From NCBI GenBank assembly GCA_021813765.1, contig JAKAJM010000001.1:37644-101643 (forward strand): a stretch of DNA of 64,000 nt, in the 5' to 3' direction. Origin of the DNA: Nitrospirota bacterium (GTDB lineage: Bacteria; Nitrospirota; Thermodesulfovibrionia; Thermodesulfovibrionales; JdFR-88). Positions 49,900-58,832 of this stretch are shown here, one piece after another (position 1 is the first letter of the stretch; each line of letters opens with the position of its first letter). The notes beneath the pieces were generated by a model that was not told where the DNA came from, searched no databases, and saw only the letters and a program-made list of their open reading frames with translations. Position numbers and translations under genes: made by a program.

Positions 49900-51095
49900 T
49901 GGACCGCATCAGGATCGCAAAAACAAAAAGGCTGCTTTCCGGCCACCAGTGGGTCTTTTCAAATGAGCTTGCCCAGAGCCCTTCAGGCTTTGCGCCCGGA
50001 CAGCTTGCCGAGCTCTTCGACGCAAGGGACAATTTCCTCGGGGTGGGGTATGTGAACCCCCATAGCCTCATCTCAGTCCGCGTTCTGACCAGGCAGAGGG
50101 AGGAGATAAATGCGGAGTTCTTCAGAAAACGCATTCTTTCCGCATACCGTTTCCGGGAGAGGTTTTTTGTCAGGGGCGCGGGTGCCTTCAGGCTGGTATA
50201 CAGCGAGTCCGATTACATGCCTGGGCTCATTGTGGACAAGTACGGCGATGTGCTGGCGGTGCAGATGCTTACCGCCGGGATGGAGGCCATGAAGCAGATG
50301 GTCCTCGACAGCCTTGACAGCATCTTTTCACCAAGGGCGATAGTCCTCAGAAATGACAGCCGGATGCGGACGCTTGAAGGCATCCCGCTCTACAAGGAGG
50401 TCGCAAAAGGGCAGCTTGCGCCCCTGCCCGTCATAGAGGAGGAGGGCGTCCGGTTTGAGGTGGACCCGCTTGAGGGGCAGAAAACGGGTTTTTTCCTGGA
50501 CCAGCGGGAAAACAGGGTTGCTCTTGGAAAGCTTGTGCAGGGCGGAAGCGGGCTTGACCTCTTTTCATACGCGGGCGGGTGGGGCATGCACCTTGCCCAT
50601 GCGGGAGCGGAAGAGGTCACCTGCGTTGACGAATCGGAAAAGGCCCTGGGCATGGCAAGAAGGAACGCGGAGCTTAACGGGCTGACGGGGAAAATGGCTT
50701 TTTTGAAAGCGGACGTCTTTGATTTTTTAAAAGAAAGGCTGAAAACTGACGGGGAAAACCAAAATAAGAATAAAAAATATGACTTCATGGTGCTGGACCC
50801 GCCCGCGTTCGTAAAGAGCGGGAAAAAACTGAAAGAGGCGGTGAAGGCCTACACGGCTTTAAACGGGATGTGCATGCGGCTTCTAAGGCCCGGAGGGCTG
50901 CTTGCCACCTCCTCCTGCTCCTGGCACCTGGGGCAGCAGGAATTCCTCGATATGCTCAGGGACGCCGCGCAAAAGCAGGCGGAAGGCAGGAAGATAAACC
51001 TGCTTGAGCTCCGCTTCCAGGGGAGGGACCATCCGGCGCTGCTTTCGATGCCGGAGACGGGATACCTCAAATGCGCTTTCCTTGTGGTCAGCTGA
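49899..51095 (+). CDS. RlmI-like class I SAM-dependent rRNA (cytosine) methyltransferase
   Basis: PUA-like N-terminus LSGHQWVFSNEL, GLDLFSYAGGWGMHLAHAGA, FMVLDPPAFVKS; ATG overlaps upstream TGA. Confidence 0.9.
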   Translation: MDRIRIAKTKRLLSGHQWVFSNELAQSPSGFAPGQLAELFDARDNFLGVGYVNPHSLISVRVLTRQREEINAEFFRKRILSAYRFRERFFVRGAGAFRLVYSESDYMPGLIVDKYGDVLAVQMLTAGMEAMKQMVLDSLDSIFSPRAIVLRNDSRMRTLEGIPLYKEVAKGQLAPLPVIEEEGVRFEVDPLEGQKTGFFLDQRENRVALGKLVQGGSGLDLFSYAGGWGMHLAHAGAEEVTCVDESEKALGMARRNAELNGLTGKMAFLKADVFDFLKERLKTDGENQNKNKKYDFMVLDPPAFVKSGKKLKEAVKAYTALNGMCMRLLRPGGLLATSSCSWHLGQQEFLDMLRDAAQKQAEGRKINLLELRFQGRDHPALLSMPETGYLKCAFLVVS

Positions 51096-51100
51096 GTTTT

Positions 51101-51652
51101 TTATCTTCCCATCCCGGCCGGTTTTTCGTTCTCCTGCCCCCCTCCGGCCCTGTTTATGGATGGTTTCAGTTTTATCCACGCGCTCACGACCCCTTTTCCC
51201 TTTAGCCAGTAGCTCGTATCGAGTATATCGCTCATGCCGTAGACGAAAGGCTGATAAAGGGGCCTTATCTCATACCCTATGAGGCTGCCGTCCGGGCCAA
51301 GTATCCTTGACAACATGGTGCCCATGAAGTTGGGGTTTGTGTCTTCAAAAAAACGGACGGCCGTCTTCATTGCCCTTGCCGCGCCAACGTTCCTTACAAC
51401 GCTGTACTCAAACTCCGGGGCGTAAGGGACGATCTTGTAGTGACTTCCCTCTATGCCCATTATGGCAACGGTGTGGAGGTCCTCCGAGTACCTGCCACCA
51501 TAGAGGATAAGGTCGTAGCGAAGGGTATCCCGGACCTGTCCCCCCGGCTCCACCTTGAGCCTCGGCCCGAAGGCGCAGGCCTGGATGCCGAAGGCAAAAA
51601 ACAGGAGCACGGCGGCGGCAGGCCGGGTCCTGAGGGGGACCAGCCCCTTCAT
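51101..51652 (-). CDS. Putative lipoprotein, paralogue of 53438..53923
   Basis: MKGLVPLRTRPAAAVLLFFAFGIQACAFG lipobox; ATG at 51652 overlaps stop of upstream PEBP gene. Confidence 0.65.
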   Translation of the reverse strand: MKGLVPLRTRPAAAVLLFFAFGIQACAFGPRLKVEPGGQVRDTLRYDLILYGGRYSEDLHTVAIMGIEGSHYKIVPYAPEFEYSVVRNVGAARAMKTAVRFFEDTNPNFMGTMLSRILGPDGSLIGYEIRPLYQPFVYGMSDILDTSYWLKGKGVVSAWIKLKPSINRAGGGQENEKPAGMGR

Positions 51653-52230
51653 TTGCTGAACAGCCCGATGACCTCGGAATGCGCCAGGATATGCCCCTGC
51701 ATTGCGGCCTCGAGCTCCGGCTTTCCGCTTGATGAGTCCAGCGAAAGTTTTGTGTCCAGCGCGTAAAGCTTGAAATGATAATGGTGTGTGCCGGATGGCG
51801 GACACGGCCCGCCATATCCCGTTTTCCCCCAGCTGTTTATCCCCTGCACCGCGCCGCGGGGGGCCGAATCCGCCTCTATCCTGCCTGCGTCTGGCTGTAT
51901 GTTCCACATCACCCAGTGGACCCAGGTGCCCCCGGGGGCATCTGGGTCATCCACTATCAGGACCAGCGACTTTGTGCCCGCAGGCACGTTTTCGAAGACA
52001 AGCGGAGGGTTTGTGTCGCTTCCTTTGCAGCTGAACTGTGCGGGGATGGGCCCGCCAGCCGCGAAGGAAGGGCTTTTTATCCCCATTTTTTGCGTTGCTG
52101 TCTGTGCCATATTGAATGCCTCCGTCAGCGTCTTTGATGCGCAGCTTTTTCTGGCGCCGGTAAATACGAGGACCGGAAAAAGGAGAAATATGGCCAGTGC
52201 CTGCCCCCACGGCCTATTCGTTTTTTTCAT
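51649..52230 (-). CDS. YbhB/YbcL (PEBP, Raf-kinase-inhibitor-like) family protein with signal peptide
   Basis: KSLVLIVDDPDAPGGTWVHWVMWNIQPD; GYGGPCPPSGTHHYHFKLYALD. Confidence 0.92.
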   Translation of the reverse strand: MKKTNRPWGQALAIFLLFPVLVFTGARKSCASKTLTEAFNMAQTATQKMGIKSPSFAAGGPIPAQFSCKGSDTNPPLVFENVPAGTKSLVLIVDDPDAPGGTWVHWVMWNIQPDAGRIEADSAPRGAVQGINSWGKTGYGGPCPPSGTHHYHFKLYALDTKLSLDSSSGKPELEAAMQGHILAHSEVIGLFSK

Positions 52231-52441
52231 GCTCACCTGAGGAACTTCGGTATCTTTTGTTACCTCCACTTGACCCTGCACCGCAAGGTTTTTGGCTTTT
52301 TCTACGCTTCCCCTTTTTCGTTCCAAGTGTTTTTCTTTCTCCTTTTCCGCGCTTCAGTTTCCTGATAGGAATTCTATCAGGCTTTTTAAAAAATGCCAGC
52401 GGAGCCCTTTCCGGTGAAAGACATTTATTTTTTGGGCACCA

Positions 52442-53059
52442 TCAGGGGGTCCGCCCGCGTTTCACGTATTTGTAGAAGAAAAAGAAAAAGATGGAAACGA
52501 CCACCAGCACCACGGCCGCGTCCCCTATTCTGTGGATGTTCCTGGAAAGTGAATTTATGCTGTTGCCGCCCGCATAGCCGATGCCAACCATGATGGCCAT
52601 GGTAATGAGCGCGGAGGCCATATCCGCCGCCAGAAACTTAAACGACGGCATGCGCAGCGTGCCGCAGGCAAGGAATATCTGCGCGCGAAGGCCCACAAGC
52701 TGCCTGCCTATGACGAGAAAAAAAATGCCCCATCTGGAGAACTTCTGCTCCAGCTTCAGCAGACGCTCCTGGGTGAGTATCTTGCTGAACCGCTTTGCGC
52801 TGGTGACCTTTGTCCCGTATTTTTTTCCTATGTGGAAGAGGAAAAGATCCATTGAGATAAGGCCCGCATAGCTTGCTATAAGCCCGGCCAGCGGCTTGAC
52901 CACGCCTGTGGCGATGAGGACGCCGCAGAGGATGAGAGTGGCGTCCTCAGGAAACGGGAACCCCAGACCTCCAAGCACCAGGAGGACAAAAAGCCCGACC
53001 GCTGGAAAATGGGCCATTATGTACGGTAGCGGATTTTGAAAGCTTGCAAGCACAGGCAT
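52442..53059 (-). CDS. DedA family membrane protein
   Basis: GLGFPFPEDATLILCGVLI; FSRWGIFFLVIGRQLVGLRAQIFLACG. Confidence 0.88.
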   Translation of the reverse strand: MPVLASFQNPLPYIMAHFPAVGLFVLLVLGGLGFPFPEDATLILCGVLIATGVVKPLAGLIASYAGLISMDLFLFHIGKKYGTKVTSAKRFSKILTQERLLKLEQKFSRWGIFFLVIGRQLVGLRAQIFLACGTLRMPSFKFLAADMASALITMAIMVGIGYAGGNSINSLSRNIHRIGDAAVVLVVVSIFFFFFYKYVKRGRTP

Positions 53060-53179
53060 AAGCGTGTCAATTAAGATAGCACAGGCGGACGGCTATAGGA
53101 AACCGGAAAAAGCCCGGACGATGGATGCCTGCGGCCGTGGGGGCCAAAAATAAAAAGCTTCAGGCCCGGTCTGGTTGCG

Positions 53180-53314
53180 CTAAAAGCGGTGCATAAGCCC
53201 AAGTATGCCTATTATGATCAGGTAAACGGCAACCAGGTAGTTGAGGAGCCTTGGCATAAGGAGTATCAATATGCCTATCACGAGCGCAAAAACGGCATGG
53301 AACTGGACATTCAT
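53180..53314 (-). CDS. 44-aa DUF3096-like small membrane protein (absent from the supplied ORF track)
   Basis: MNVQFHAVFALVIGILILLMPRLLNYLVAVYLIIIGILGLMHRF*, two TM segments. Confidence 0.8.
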   Translation of the reverse strand: MNVQFHAVFALVIGILILLMPRLLNYLVAVYLIIIGILGLMHRF

Positions 53315-53437
53315 GAAGGACCTCCTTCGCGGGACATTTTTTTATGCGGGCCTTTTCATCCAAAGTCTATCAGCAGGCCGCCGCATGTCCACCTGTTTTG
53401 CTGTTTCCGGGTTCTTTCTTTTTGCTTTGTCCACGCC

Positions 53438-53923
53438 TTAATAGCCGCGATATGTGGGCGAGGGGAGTATCTGGACGTCGATGGCCTTTTCCTTTGTGAG
53501 GAAATAGCTTATCTCGTAATAGCTCGAGATGTCATAGCCCGGGGGCTCAGTCGGAGGGCTGACCTGGTAACCTATCGCCTTCCCCTCGTGCATGACGGCC
53601 TGTACCCTCAGGGTGCGTATGTCCTTTACTCCCAGGATGCGTCCGGCCTCGCTCATTGCCCTCTTCCCGGGCACGCCCTTTATGATCTGCCATCCATAGT
53701 GAGCTGGCAGGTAGGGCCTGAATGTATAGCCTTCCCGCTCCGGATACATGATGATGACGGTGCCCGTCTGCGCCTCGTAGACACCCGTATAAAGCAGGAA
53801 AGTGCAAGGGCCGCTGAGCGGCGCCTCATAAGAGGAATAGCTTGTGAAAAGCTGCCCCTTTACGCAGGAGGAAAACAGGAGCAAAAGCAGGCAGGGCATC
53901 GCAAAATAAAATCGCCTTCCCAT
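53438..53923 (-). CDS. Putative lipoprotein, paralogue of 51101..51652
   Basis: LLLLLFSSCVKG lipobox; shared pattern with 51101..51652 through the central and C-terminal region. Confidence 0.65.
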   Translation of the reverse strand: MGRRFYFAMPCLLLLLFSSCVKGQLFTSYSSYEAPLSGPCTFLLYTGVYEAQTGTVIIMYPEREGYTFRPYLPAHYGWQIIKGVPGKRAMSEAGRILGVKDIRTLRVQAVMHEGKAIGYQVSPPTEPPGYDISSYYEISYFLTKEKAIDVQILPSPTYRGY

Positions 53924-54255
53924 AACCCAATGCTAGCATTTTTCTTTTTCGAGGCAAGGTCTTCAAGCTTTGACCCTGGTCTTTTTCAGTAACTGGCCGG
54001 ACACTTAGTTTTTTTTGATTTTTTGGTTCTTCCGGGAAGCCCGTGGGTGAACACGGCCATTATATGCCCTGCGGGCATCGAATGCAGGGAATTTTTTTAA
54101 TCATATTCGCTTGTTTGCTATTCGGGCGCGTCGCATGAAGCAGCTGCAATCGGACAGGGCGGCATACAAGTTCACCTGGCATATAAGGGGAGACGGGCCC
54201 CGGCGGAGCAAATACCGTCGCCCCCCACTACATAAATCTCTGAAGAGCCTGTTTT

Positions 54256-54759
54256 TTACAGGTTTCCGTTTTTTGCGCTTTTTAATTTCTCCCATCCGCA
54301 GTCGCGGCAGAAGGGCCCGCACGTAAGGATGGTTTTTCTGGCCGAGCAGAGCCTGTATTTGAAAAAGGATTTTTCCCTGTAGTCGTAGACGGCCACCAGG
54401 TTGCCGCCCGCTTTGCCCATGAACAGCGAACAGTCAGCCGACGCATAGGCTTTGAAGATGTTTTTGGTTTTTGAGGCGATGTCCAGGTATATCTCTCCTG
54501 AGCGGGAGTTATAAAGAGCGCATATGGCAGCCGGCCCGTTCGAAGCAGAATGCTTTTTAAGCGGCGGCCTTGCCTCCAGGAGCGAGATGTTATTTTCCTC
54601 AAGCAGTTCCGCCGCATCGATATGCCCGCCGCCGCTGCAATCGTATATGGCCGCTGCATCCCGGCCCAATATCAACCTGCCTGCAAGATAGCAGATGCAC
54701 GCCCGGTACCTGGATCTCATTTGGTCCTCATTTCGGAAGTTTTTCTTGGAAAAGACCAT
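54256..54759 (-). CDS. Hypothetical protein with C-terminal Cys cluster, directly downstream of nrdJ
   Basis: LTCGPFCRDCGW; start at ATG 54759 or GTG 54786. Confidence 0.5.
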   Translation of the reverse strand: MVFSKKNFRNEDQMRSRYRACICYLAGRLILGRDAAAIYDCSGGGHIDAAELLEENNISLLEARPPLKKHSASNGPAAICALYNSRSGEIYLDIASKTKNIFKAYASADCSLFMGKAGGNLVAVYDYREKSFFKYRLCSARKTILTCGPFCRDCGWEKLKSAKNGNL

Positions 54760-54789
54760 CCCCGTTTTTTTTCCCCCGCCGGCCACAGG

Positions 54790-57084
54790 TCAGGAGCACC
54801 GGGTAAACCCGCAGTTATGGCAGACCGCGCAGCCCCCTTCATGCTCCACGGAGCCGCCGCATTCAGGACATGCCCCTATGAGCATCGTCTCTTCGTAGAC
54901 CATGCCCTTGTCCTTCTTTTTGCCGTTCCCGTTGCCGTTTCCGTTGCCTTCGGCGTCTTTCATGTGGTACAGCTCCAGGGCCTTTGCTATGGCGTCCGAG
55001 CAGGAGAGGACTTTTCCGCCCGCTCCCCATACCTGCTGGTGGCACGATATGCCCTTCAGCTGTTTTATTATCTCCTCATGGCTGATATTGGAGCGGAGCG
55101 CAAGGGATATCAGCCTGCCAAGCGCCTCGGACTGGCTTGCGGCGCAGCCGCCTGCCTTGCCCATGGAGGTGAAGAGCTCGAAGAAATGGCCCTCGGAGTC
55201 CTCGTTTATGGTCACGTATATGCGCCCGCATCCCGTGTACATGCGCCTCGTGGTGCCGCGCAGGGAATCCGGGCGTTTCCTGGGTGCTATCTTCGAGGCG
55301 TCGGCCCTTGCCTGCGCGGGGGCGGCCGCTTCCTCCGCCTTCTCTTTTTTTCCGGTGGAGAGCACCTGGCCTTCCCTGGAGCCGTCCCTGTAAACGGTAA
55401 CGCCCTTGCAGCCAAGGCCGTATGCAAGCAGGTAAACGTCCTCGACATCCTTCCTTGTGGCCTCTTTTGGGAAGTTCACCGTCTTTGAGACGGCGTTGTC
55501 CACGTGCTGCTGGAAGGCGGCCTGCATGCGTATGTGGCACTCCGGCGTGATGTCATGGGCGGTCACAAAGAGCTGCTTGACCTCTTTTGGTATCTCGTTG
55601 AAGCTGTGGATGCTGCCGGCATCCGCTATGCGCTCCATGAGGTCCCTGGACCAGAACCCGCCCTTTTTCGCTATCTCTTCGAAAAGCGGATTCACCTCGA
55701 TGAGCTTTGTGCCCTCCATTACGTTTCTTACATAACAAACGGCAAAAAGCGGCTCTATGCCGGAGGAGCACCCAGCTATTATGGAAAGGGTGCCCGTGGG
55801 CGCTATCGTGGTGACCGTCGCGTTTCTGACGGGGAATCCTTCCCTGGCGCTGCCTGTGTAATTCGCGAAAACCCCCCTCTGCTCTGCAAGCAGACGGGAC
55901 TCTTCCATGGCGTGCCGCCTGATAAAGCCCATGACTTCCTGGGCAAGTTCGAGCGCCTTTGGCGAGTCGTAAGGCAGCCCCAGCTTGATGAGCATGTCTG
56001 CCCAGCCCATTACGCCAAGGCCTATCTTCCTGTTTGCCTTGGTCATCTGCTCTATCTCGGGAAGGGGATATTTGTTCATGTCTATAACGTTGTCCAGGAA
56101 GTGGACGGCAAGGCGGGTGGTGCGGGCAAGCTCGTCCCAGTCCACCTCTGCGTCTTTCACCATGAGCGACAGGTTGATGGACCCCAGGTTGCAGGACTCA
56201 TAGGGAAGAAGCGGCTGCTCTCCGCAGGGGTTTGTGCTTTCAATCCTTCCGATGTTTGGCGTGGGGTTGGAGTCGTTGATCCTGTCTATGAACACCACGC
56301 CCGGTTCCCCGTTGCCCCAGGCATGGTCCACGATGCGGTCAAACACTTCCCTGGCGCTTACCGTTTTAACGACCTTGTTCGTGCGGGGATTGGTCAGTTC
56401 GTATTCTCCGCCTTCCTGGAGGGCGGTCATGAAGCTGTCCGTTATCGCCACGGAGATATTGAAGTTGTTAAGTTTCGTGTTTACGTCCTTGCACCCTATG
56501 AAGGACAGGATGTCCGGGTGGTCAACGGAAAGCATCCCCATGTTCGCGCCCCTTCTGGTGCCGCCCTGTTTCACCGCCTCCGTAGCGGTATCAAAAACGG
56601 TCATGAAGGAGACAGGCCCCGAGGACACCCCTTTTGTGGAGCCCACCACGTCCCCGCCCGGGCGGAGCCTGGAGAAGGAAAACCCCGTCCCGCCGCCGGA
56701 CTTGTGTATTATGGCCGCGTTCTTTACGGCATCGAAGATGGAGTCCATGGAGTCGGCCACCGGCAGCACAAAACAGGCCGAAAGCTGCCCCAGCCTTCTG
56801 CCTGCGTTCATCAGGGTGGGGCTGTTTGGCAGGAAGCGGAGCCCGGTCATCAGGCGGTAGAATTCATCCGCCAGCGCGCCCACTTCCTCTTCGCCTGCCC
56901 CGTATTGCCTGTCCGCCCCGGCAATAAAACCGGCGACCCTGCGGAATAGCTCCTCCGCCGTCTCCACCACCTCGCCTTCCTCGTTTTTCTTGAGGTAGCG
57001 CTTTTCAAGCACCTTTAAGGCGTTTGGCGCAAGACCAAGCTCCGCATGACCGGCCCCGTAACTTTTTTTAAAGGATGATTCCAT
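54790..57084 (-). CDS. nrdJ: Vitamin B12-dependent (class II) ribonucleotide reductase
   Basis: RFLPNSPTLMNAGRRLGQLSACFVLPV; NPCGEQPLLPYESCNLGSINL; APTGTLSIIAGCSSGIEP; C-terminal zinc/redox Cys region ACPECGG...CAVCHNCGFTRC. Confidence 0.96.
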   Translation of the reverse strand: MESSFKKSYGAGHAELGLAPNALKVLEKRYLKKNEEGEVVETAEELFRRVAGFIAGADRQYGAGEEEVGALADEFYRLMTGLRFLPNSPTLMNAGRRLGQLSACFVLPVADSMDSIFDAVKNAAIIHKSGGGTGFSFSRLRPGGDVVGSTKGVSSGPVSFMTVFDTATEAVKQGGTRRGANMGMLSVDHPDILSFIGCKDVNTKLNNFNISVAITDSFMTALQEGGEYELTNPRTNKVVKTVSAREVFDRIVDHAWGNGEPGVVFIDRINDSNPTPNIGRIESTNPCGEQPLLPYESCNLGSINLSLMVKDAEVDWDELARTTRLAVHFLDNVIDMNKYPLPEIEQMTKANRKIGLGVMGWADMLIKLGLPYDSPKALELAQEVMGFIRRHAMEESRLLAEQRGVFANYTGSAREGFPVRNATVTTIAPTGTLSIIAGCSSGIEPLFAVCYVRNVMEGTKLIEVNPLFEEIAKKGGFWSRDLMERIADAGSIHSFNEIPKEVKQLFVTAHDITPECHIRMQAAFQQHVDNAVSKTVNFPKEATRKDVEDVYLLAYGLGCKGVTVYRDGSREGQVLSTGKKEKAEEAAAPAQARADASKIAPRKRPDSLRGTTRRMYTGCGRIYVTINEDSEGHFFELFTSMGKAGGCAASQSEALGRLISLALRSNISHEEIIKQLKGISCHQQVWGAGGKVLSCSDAIAKALELYHMKDAEGNGNGNGNGKKKDKGMVYEETMLIGACPECGGSVEHEGGCAVCHNCGFTRCS

Positions 57085-57186
57085 CAGAAATATTCCCCCT
57101 CCACCTCTGGTTTTTTTCCAGCCCCGCTTTTCCCCGATCCGGCTTTAAAGCGCCTTTCCGTTTGAAATGCGCATTTCCCCACCCGA

Positions 57187-57202
57187 ATGAGACATATAGT
57201 GG
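57187..57202. promoter_or_regulatory. Candidate second (degenerate) NrdR box
   Basis: TGAGACATATAGTGG region; right half CATATAGTG matches consensus, left half poor; start spacing of 41 bp to the other box is close to four helical turns. Confidence 0.3.
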
Positions 57203-57227
57203 TTTTTTATTTTTGTTAGTCTATTAA

Positions 57228-57243
57228 ACACTAGATGTAGTAT
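57228..57243. promoter_or_regulatory. Candidate NrdR box
   Basis: ACACTAGATGTAGTAT, 13 of 16 match to ACACTATATATAGTGT, upstream of nrdJ. Confidence 0.5.
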
Positions 57244-57459
57244 GTAGTCAAGAGGGAAAATGCATTTTTTGGAAGCTCTTGTTTTAAAAGATTTTTTGCT
57301 GTGAAAAATATGTTTGCGGATTGTGGATGAAATAACAGGAAAATGCTTGCATCGCTTCAGGAAACTGATAGTATTAAAAAAAGGGAATTTAACAGAAGTC
57401 TTTTTTAATTATTATCAGGCTTTCTAAACTTAAAAAAATAAGGTTTCTTAAAATTTTGC

Positions 57460-57560
57460 TTGACAGCGGGTTTTTAATATGATAGGAAATAAGTAGTTTG
57501 ATTAAGCGCCTCGTTACCTCCCCAAGCTTGCTGCTGTCCCCAAGACAGCAGCTTTTTTTT
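57460..57560 (+). ncRNA. Candidate orphan small RNA with promoter-like sequence and intrinsic terminator
   Basis: TTGACA (57460-57465), 17 bp, TAGGAA preceded by TGA (weak extended -10); terminator GCTGCTGTC-CCCAA-GACAGCAGC-TTTTTTTT (57530-57560); no ORF of note between. Confidence 0.45.
57530..57560 (+). terminator. Intrinsic terminator
   Basis: Perfect 9-bp stem GCTGCTGTC/GACAGCAGC, 5-nt loop, 8 T. Confidence 0.85.
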
Positions 57561-57677
57561 GCCAAAAAAGGCTGGTAAACCGCTCAGGCGGGTCCTGGGC
57601 CGGCCATTGCGGGAAATTGACCCCTTCTGGCCGGAATACAGTCCGGCAGTGTCAGCTAAGCGCCTGCAGCCGCCGTT

Positions 57678-58832
57678 TCAGATCTGTATAAGCTGATAAT
57701 CCGCGGAGCCAAGGCCAAGCTTTTGAGCGTGAAGTATCTGTGCGCGGTAGTCCTTTTTGTGAAGCTCAAAGAGGATGTCGTCGCCCCTCTTAAGCCCGCC
57801 GTCCGATGCGGCGGACTCCGGAAGCGGGGAGCAGCCCTGCAGCATATCTATGCTGGCCTGTTCCACGGCCACAAGGTCGTCAGAGACCAGAATGCCCTTG
57901 TCCTGCACCACCGGCACATCCGCCCCCGGCATGCAGTCGCATTCGGGCTGTATGTCAGTAAGGAAATTTATGAATATCACTTTTCCCGGCGCAAACGTGC
58001 TCATAACCGCCTGTGCCGCCTCGGCAAGCCCCTGCATGAACTGCCCGGGGTCCGCCTCCTCGTGTACTATCGCCTGGCCGGGGCAGACCCTCGTACACCT
58101 TCCGCACCTCCAGCAGCGCTCATCCGCATACTCGAATTTTTTCCCTTCCTTGCCAAAGCTTATGCACTCAAGCGGGCAGATATCCTCGCACTGGTAGCAG
58201 AGCTGGCATTTGTCCTCGTCCCAGAAGAGCCTGCCCTCACCAATTGAGTGCATGGCCCCCCTTCCGCACTTCCAGCCGCAGCCCCGGTGCGAGGCGCTTA
58301 CCCCTCCCATCGCAAGGTTTTTTATCGCCCCAGCGTACCCCGAGTTTATATGGCCCTTTATATGGCTGCAAACCACCATGGCCGGCGTATCATGTATGAG
58401 AGAGGCCACGGCGATCTCGCCAAGGATATTGCCCGCCTTCACAAGTATGTTGTCCCTGCCGTAAAGCCCGTCGGCAAGGACCACGGGAGCGCCCACGGAC
58501 AGGTGGTTTATTCCGTTTTGGGTCGCGATCTCAAGGTAATCAATGCCGCTGATCCTGACCGTGTCCGTCACGAAGGGTTTTGCGCCTGCCTCCTTCAGGG
58601 CGGCCACCACCCTGGCCAGAAAAACGGGCCTTATGACCCTGTGGGCCCCCACAGAGCCAAAATGTGTTTTTACCGCAACCCATTCGTCCTTTTCAAGGCG
58701 GCCGGCCAGGTCCATCTTCTCAAGCAGGCGGTCCAGCTTGCCAGGCAGGCTCTCTTCCCTTTTCCACTTGAGCACCCTGGCGGAGGCGAAATAGACCTTC
58801 GCTTTCCGTTTCCCTTTTTGCACCTTGCTCAT
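57678..58832 (-). CDS. DUF362 domain protein with 2x[4Fe-4S] ferredoxin motifs
   Basis: VAVKTHFGSVGAHRVIRP; CQLCYQCEDICPLECI and CWRCGRCTRVCPGQAI. Confidence 0.88.
   Translation of the reverse strand: MSKVQKGKRKAKVYFASARVLKWKREESLPGKLDRLLEKMDLAGRLEKDEWVAVKTHFGSVGAHRVIRPVFLARVVAALKEAGAKPFVTDTVRISGIDYLEIATQNGINHLSVGAPVVLADGLYGRDNILVKAGNILGEIAVASLIHDTPAMVVCSHIKGHINSGYAGAIKNLAMGGVSASHRGCGWKCGRGAMHSIGEGRLFWDEDKCQLCYQCEDICPLECISFGKEGKKFEYADERCWRCGRCTRVCPGQAIVHEEADPGQFMQGLAEAAQAVMSTFAPGKVIFINFLTDIQPECDCMPGADVPVVQDKGILVSDDLVAVEQASIDMLQGCSPLPESAASDGGLKRGDDILFELHKKDYRAQILHAQKLGLGSADYQLIQI

Noticed and set aside
54101-54322. GC-rich intergenic stretch 54120-54240 considered as an SRP RNA or riboswitch
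   Set aside because: Lacks the conserved SRP core (GGTCAGGTCCGGAAGGAAGCAGC-type) and no known riboswitch consensus was found. Left unexplained.
55504-56949. 481-aa plus-strand ORF opposite nrdJ
   Set aside because: Antisense to a strongly conserved class II RNR; no domain pattern.
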